From contig JAKORR010000570.1 of NCBI GenBank assembly GCA_029777735.1, positions 1 through 7,992 on the forward strand: a stretch of 7,992 nt of DNA, given 5' to 3'. Shown here in pieces: positions 6,013 through 7,992 of the stretch (position 1 is the stretch's first letter; each line of letters opens with the position of its first letter). The translations under genes and the position numbers were made by a program. The notes beneath the pieces are model-generated. The model made no database searches. It saw only the letters and a list, made by a program, of their open reading frames with translations, and was not told where the DNA came from. This stretch comes from Armatimonadota bacterium (GTDB lineage Bacteria > Armatimonadota > Zipacnadia > Zipacnadales > FEN-943).

Positions 6013-7992
6013 CTATTCCATCCCTCTCGGCACCTCGACGCGGCTGAGGAAGTAGATGTTGTACGTTGCGCTGGGTGACAGGTTAGACCAGCGGGCGGCC
6101 CGGGCGGCCCCGTCAGTCGGGGTCTCGTACCGGACAGTCTTCTCGTCGCTCCAGAGCACTGTTGAGCCCACGTTGCGCACTTCGAAGGTCACAGCGTGAT
6201 CGCGGCCACGCTGGAAGGGAAACATGATCCAATCGCTTGGGACAGCCTTCCCGGGCGGCACCTCGACCCAGCTCCTGCCGTCGAAACTCACGGGTATGCG
6301 GGTGTCGGGAAGCAAATCGCGCAGGTCCTTGGGGTCGGCAACGCCAATCGACACTTCTCCCAGGACTATTCCGCTGCCTTGGCCGCCACGAAACTCCAAC
6401 CGCACACGGTCACCTTCAGCCTGAATCTTCTCGCCTCTGAGGATCAGTCGCTCAGCCCCCACAAAACCCCACTGGGGGCAATCCGCCGGCTTGACACCGC
6501 TCTGGTCCTCGGCGGTCCACGCGTTCTGGGCGGCCACTGGCGGCTCTGCGACGGGGGCCTCGACGCCTGGGAAGACCATGACCTCCGCCAAATGAACGCC
6601 CGGATTCGCTGAATTATACAGCATCTCCACGCGCAGGTAACGTGCCCTCACTGGCTCGAACTGGTGCAGAATGCCCAAGGCCGTGGCGGGCTCCGTGTTG
6701 CGACTGTAGTCGACGAGGAGCGTCCAGTTCTCCCCGTCCTGCGAGGCCAACACACGGTACTGGTAGTAGCGGCGTTCCTCACCGCTGTCCCAGTACGTCA
6801 CTACGCGCACGCCCTCGACGTTGCGCTGCTCGCCCAAGTCCACCTGCCACCACTGTGGATAGGGTGTAGCAGCCCAGTGAACCTCGCGGTCGGTGGCACC
6901 ATCCACTGCGACTTCTGGCATACAGCCCGGATCGGACTTGCTGGCACTGGTAGGACAGGCCAGGCCGATGCCATAGCGGCTCTGCAGCTGCGACCACTGC
7001 TCCCGGCGCCCCTCGTCGGTCACGATCAGCTCGGACTCAAGCCACAACGACTCGGCCTTGCCACCATCCTTCACGAAGGCCTCGTACCGTGTGCAGTACT
7101 CGCGGCGGTAGTCCTCCACGGCCTGGCTGTAGCTGAGCTGCGGGCTATCAAGGCGGCTCCAGCGTATCGTCACCTTGCGCGCCTCGGGCGGAACGGCCAC
7201 TTCCTGTCCCTCACCCACACGGGGCGCAGCGATAGAGCAGGGCTTGCCGTCTGCCTCGGCTGCTGTGGCACGCAGGAACCAGGGCACGTGGACAATCAAC
7301 CGCGCGGGAGCCCGCCGCCAGCGCGAGCTGAGGTCCAGTGCCAGCGCGCTCTCCGAGACGCGCCCGCGGAAGGAGATCTCGCCGAAGTCGGTAGGCGCGC
7401 CGCGGACGGCCAGCACGTCGCCGGGCTTGACCCACTCGGGCGAAACTACCCCGAGCAGGTGCAGATCTCCCTCCCACTCTCGCACCAGTATGTTGCGCAG
7501 CAGTGCCATGTACTTGGCCGCAAACCAGCCGTGGGGAGGTAGGTTGCCGCCGGGATCGCGATTGTCCCAGGGTTTAATACTGAATTCGAAGCCCGCGTTC
7601 GTCGAGCTGGTGTGTACCAGGAGGCTATACAGGTCGGCCAGGGCCTCCTGCTGGCGGTTCTGCGCGACCAAGTTCTCGGTGACCTTCATCGTCAGGTAGT
7701 GATGGAGCAGCCCAGGCCTCAGGCCATGACCATAGGTCATGAGGCCTTCAGCGTATTTCTTCTCGCGCACTGTGTTCACCGTAGCCGTCACGCGTGGGTC
7801 ACCGGCATTGAAGTTGCCACGCGCCGGGACCCCACTGCGCGGGTAGAGTAGTAGCAGATTGCCCCAGTCGCAGCCGTTCTTAGCATCCAGTCCCGGCGGC
7901 AGGTACCCACCAGTCTTCGCGGTGACGGGCTCCAGCGTGCCCAGAAAGGTACCGCGGTAGCGCTCGTAGCCCTTCTGGAACTCGCGGGCGTC
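6013..7992 (-). CDS. Discoidin (F5/8 type C) domain protein with glycosidase-like N-terminal region, 5'-truncated by the window edge
   Basis: Large, probably exported carbohydrate-active protein, of which 659 C-terminal residues are visible. The frame stays open from the GTG at 7791 to the right edge and the extra 67 codons read as normal protein, including a G-C-D-W-G-N-L segment, so the gene starts outside the window. Domains in protein order: from 7992 to about 7470, a helical region with YAEGLMTYG, HTSSTNAGFE and PHGWFAAKYMALLRN segments, recalling (alpha/alpha)-barrel glycosidases; from about 7470 to 7265, a beta-rich segment with 'PTDFGEISFRG' and 'VHVPWF', like the beta-sandwich that follows such barrels; a linker region; from about 6965 to 6565, a discoidin/CBM32-like domain with the diagnostic 'AVDGATDREVHW', 'WWQVDLG' and 'RYLRVEM' motifs; and from about 6510 to 6016, an unassigned beta-rich tail. 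The discoidin call is firm, the glycosidase call tentative; catalytic residues cannot be assigned. The convergent orientation argues against shared transcription with the hexosaminidase genes. Confidence 0.8.
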   Translation of the reverse strand, partial: DAREFQKGYERYRGTFLGTLEPVTAKTGGYLPPGLDAKNGCDWGNLLLLYPRSGVPARGNFNAGDPRVTATVNTVREKKYAEGLMTYGHGLRPGLLHHYLTMKVTENLVAQNRQQEALADLYSLLVHTSSTNAGFEFSIKPWDNRDPGGNLPPHGWFAAKYMALLRNILVREWEGDLHLLGVVSPEWVKPGDVLAVRGAPTDFGEISFRGRVSESALALDLSSRWRRAPARLIVHVPWFLRATAAEADGKPCSIAAPRVGEGQEVAVPPEARKVTIRWSRLDSPQLSYSQAVEDYRREYCTRYEAFVKDGGKAESLWLESELIVTDEGRREQWSQLQSRYGIGLACPTSASKSDPGCMPEVAVDGATDREVHWAATPYPQWWQVDLGEQRNVEGVRVVTYWDSGEERRYYQYRVLASQDGENWTLLVDYSRNTEPATALGILHQFEPVRARYLRVEMLYNSANPGVHLAEVMVFPGVEAPVAEPPVAAQNAWTAEDQSGVKPADCPQWGFVGAERLILRGEKIQAEGDRVRLEFRGGQGSGIVLGEVSIGVADPKDLRDLLPDTRIPVSFDGRSWVEVPPGKAVPSDWIMFPFQRGRDHAVTFEVRNVGSTVLWSDEKTVRYETPTDGAARAARWSNLSPSATYNIYFLSRVEVPRGME

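Noticed and set aside
6664..7542. 292-codon open frame on the + strand
   Set aside because: It lies antisense to the discoidin-protein gene; the protein has no recognisable domain, and such frames are common opposite GC-rich coding sequence.

Overview
The window is high-GC bacterial DNA, packed with genes and using GTG/TTG as well as ATG starts. It carries two tandem family GH20 (beta-N-acetylhexosaminidase-type) genes, a fold-type IV PLP aminotransferase, and, convergent to them, a large protein with a discoidin (F5/8 type C) domain. The long multi-domain extracytoplasmic glycosidases resemble those common in Planctomycetota, Armatimonadota, Verrucomicrobiota and related uncultivated lineages. 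This is an inference from style; there is no rRNA or other phylogenetic marker.

Layout. Positions 3-1772 (+) hold the 3' part of a GH20 gene whose 5' end lies left of the window. After 28 nt comes a second, much longer GH20-type gene (1801-4860, +) that starts at TTG behind a strong Shine-Dalgarno. After another 38 nt comes a class IV aminotransferase (4899-5843, +), also behind a strong Shine-Dalgarno. The short gaps and shared strand suggest one transcription unit. A 169-bp convergent intergenic region (5844-6012) has only weak inverted repeats. The rest (6013-7992, -) is the 3' part of a gene that runs off the right edge; it encodes a glycosidase-like helical region, a beta-rich segment, a discoidin domain and a C-terminal beta-rich module.

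How the genes may work together. The two hexosaminidase-type enzymes plausibly release terminal N-acetylhexosamine from oligosaccharides or glycoconjugates outside the cytoplasm. The convergent protein plausibly binds or cleaves glycans through its discoidin module. The aminotransferase is most likely cytoplasmic, and its link to glycan use is unclear. The two GH20 proteins are divergent from each other but share a cysteine pattern around the catalytic Asp-Glu pair, which is the most distinctive feature here. I found no RNA genes, mobile elements, CRISPR arrays, long repeats or clear promoters, and nothing that clearly amounts to a new system.
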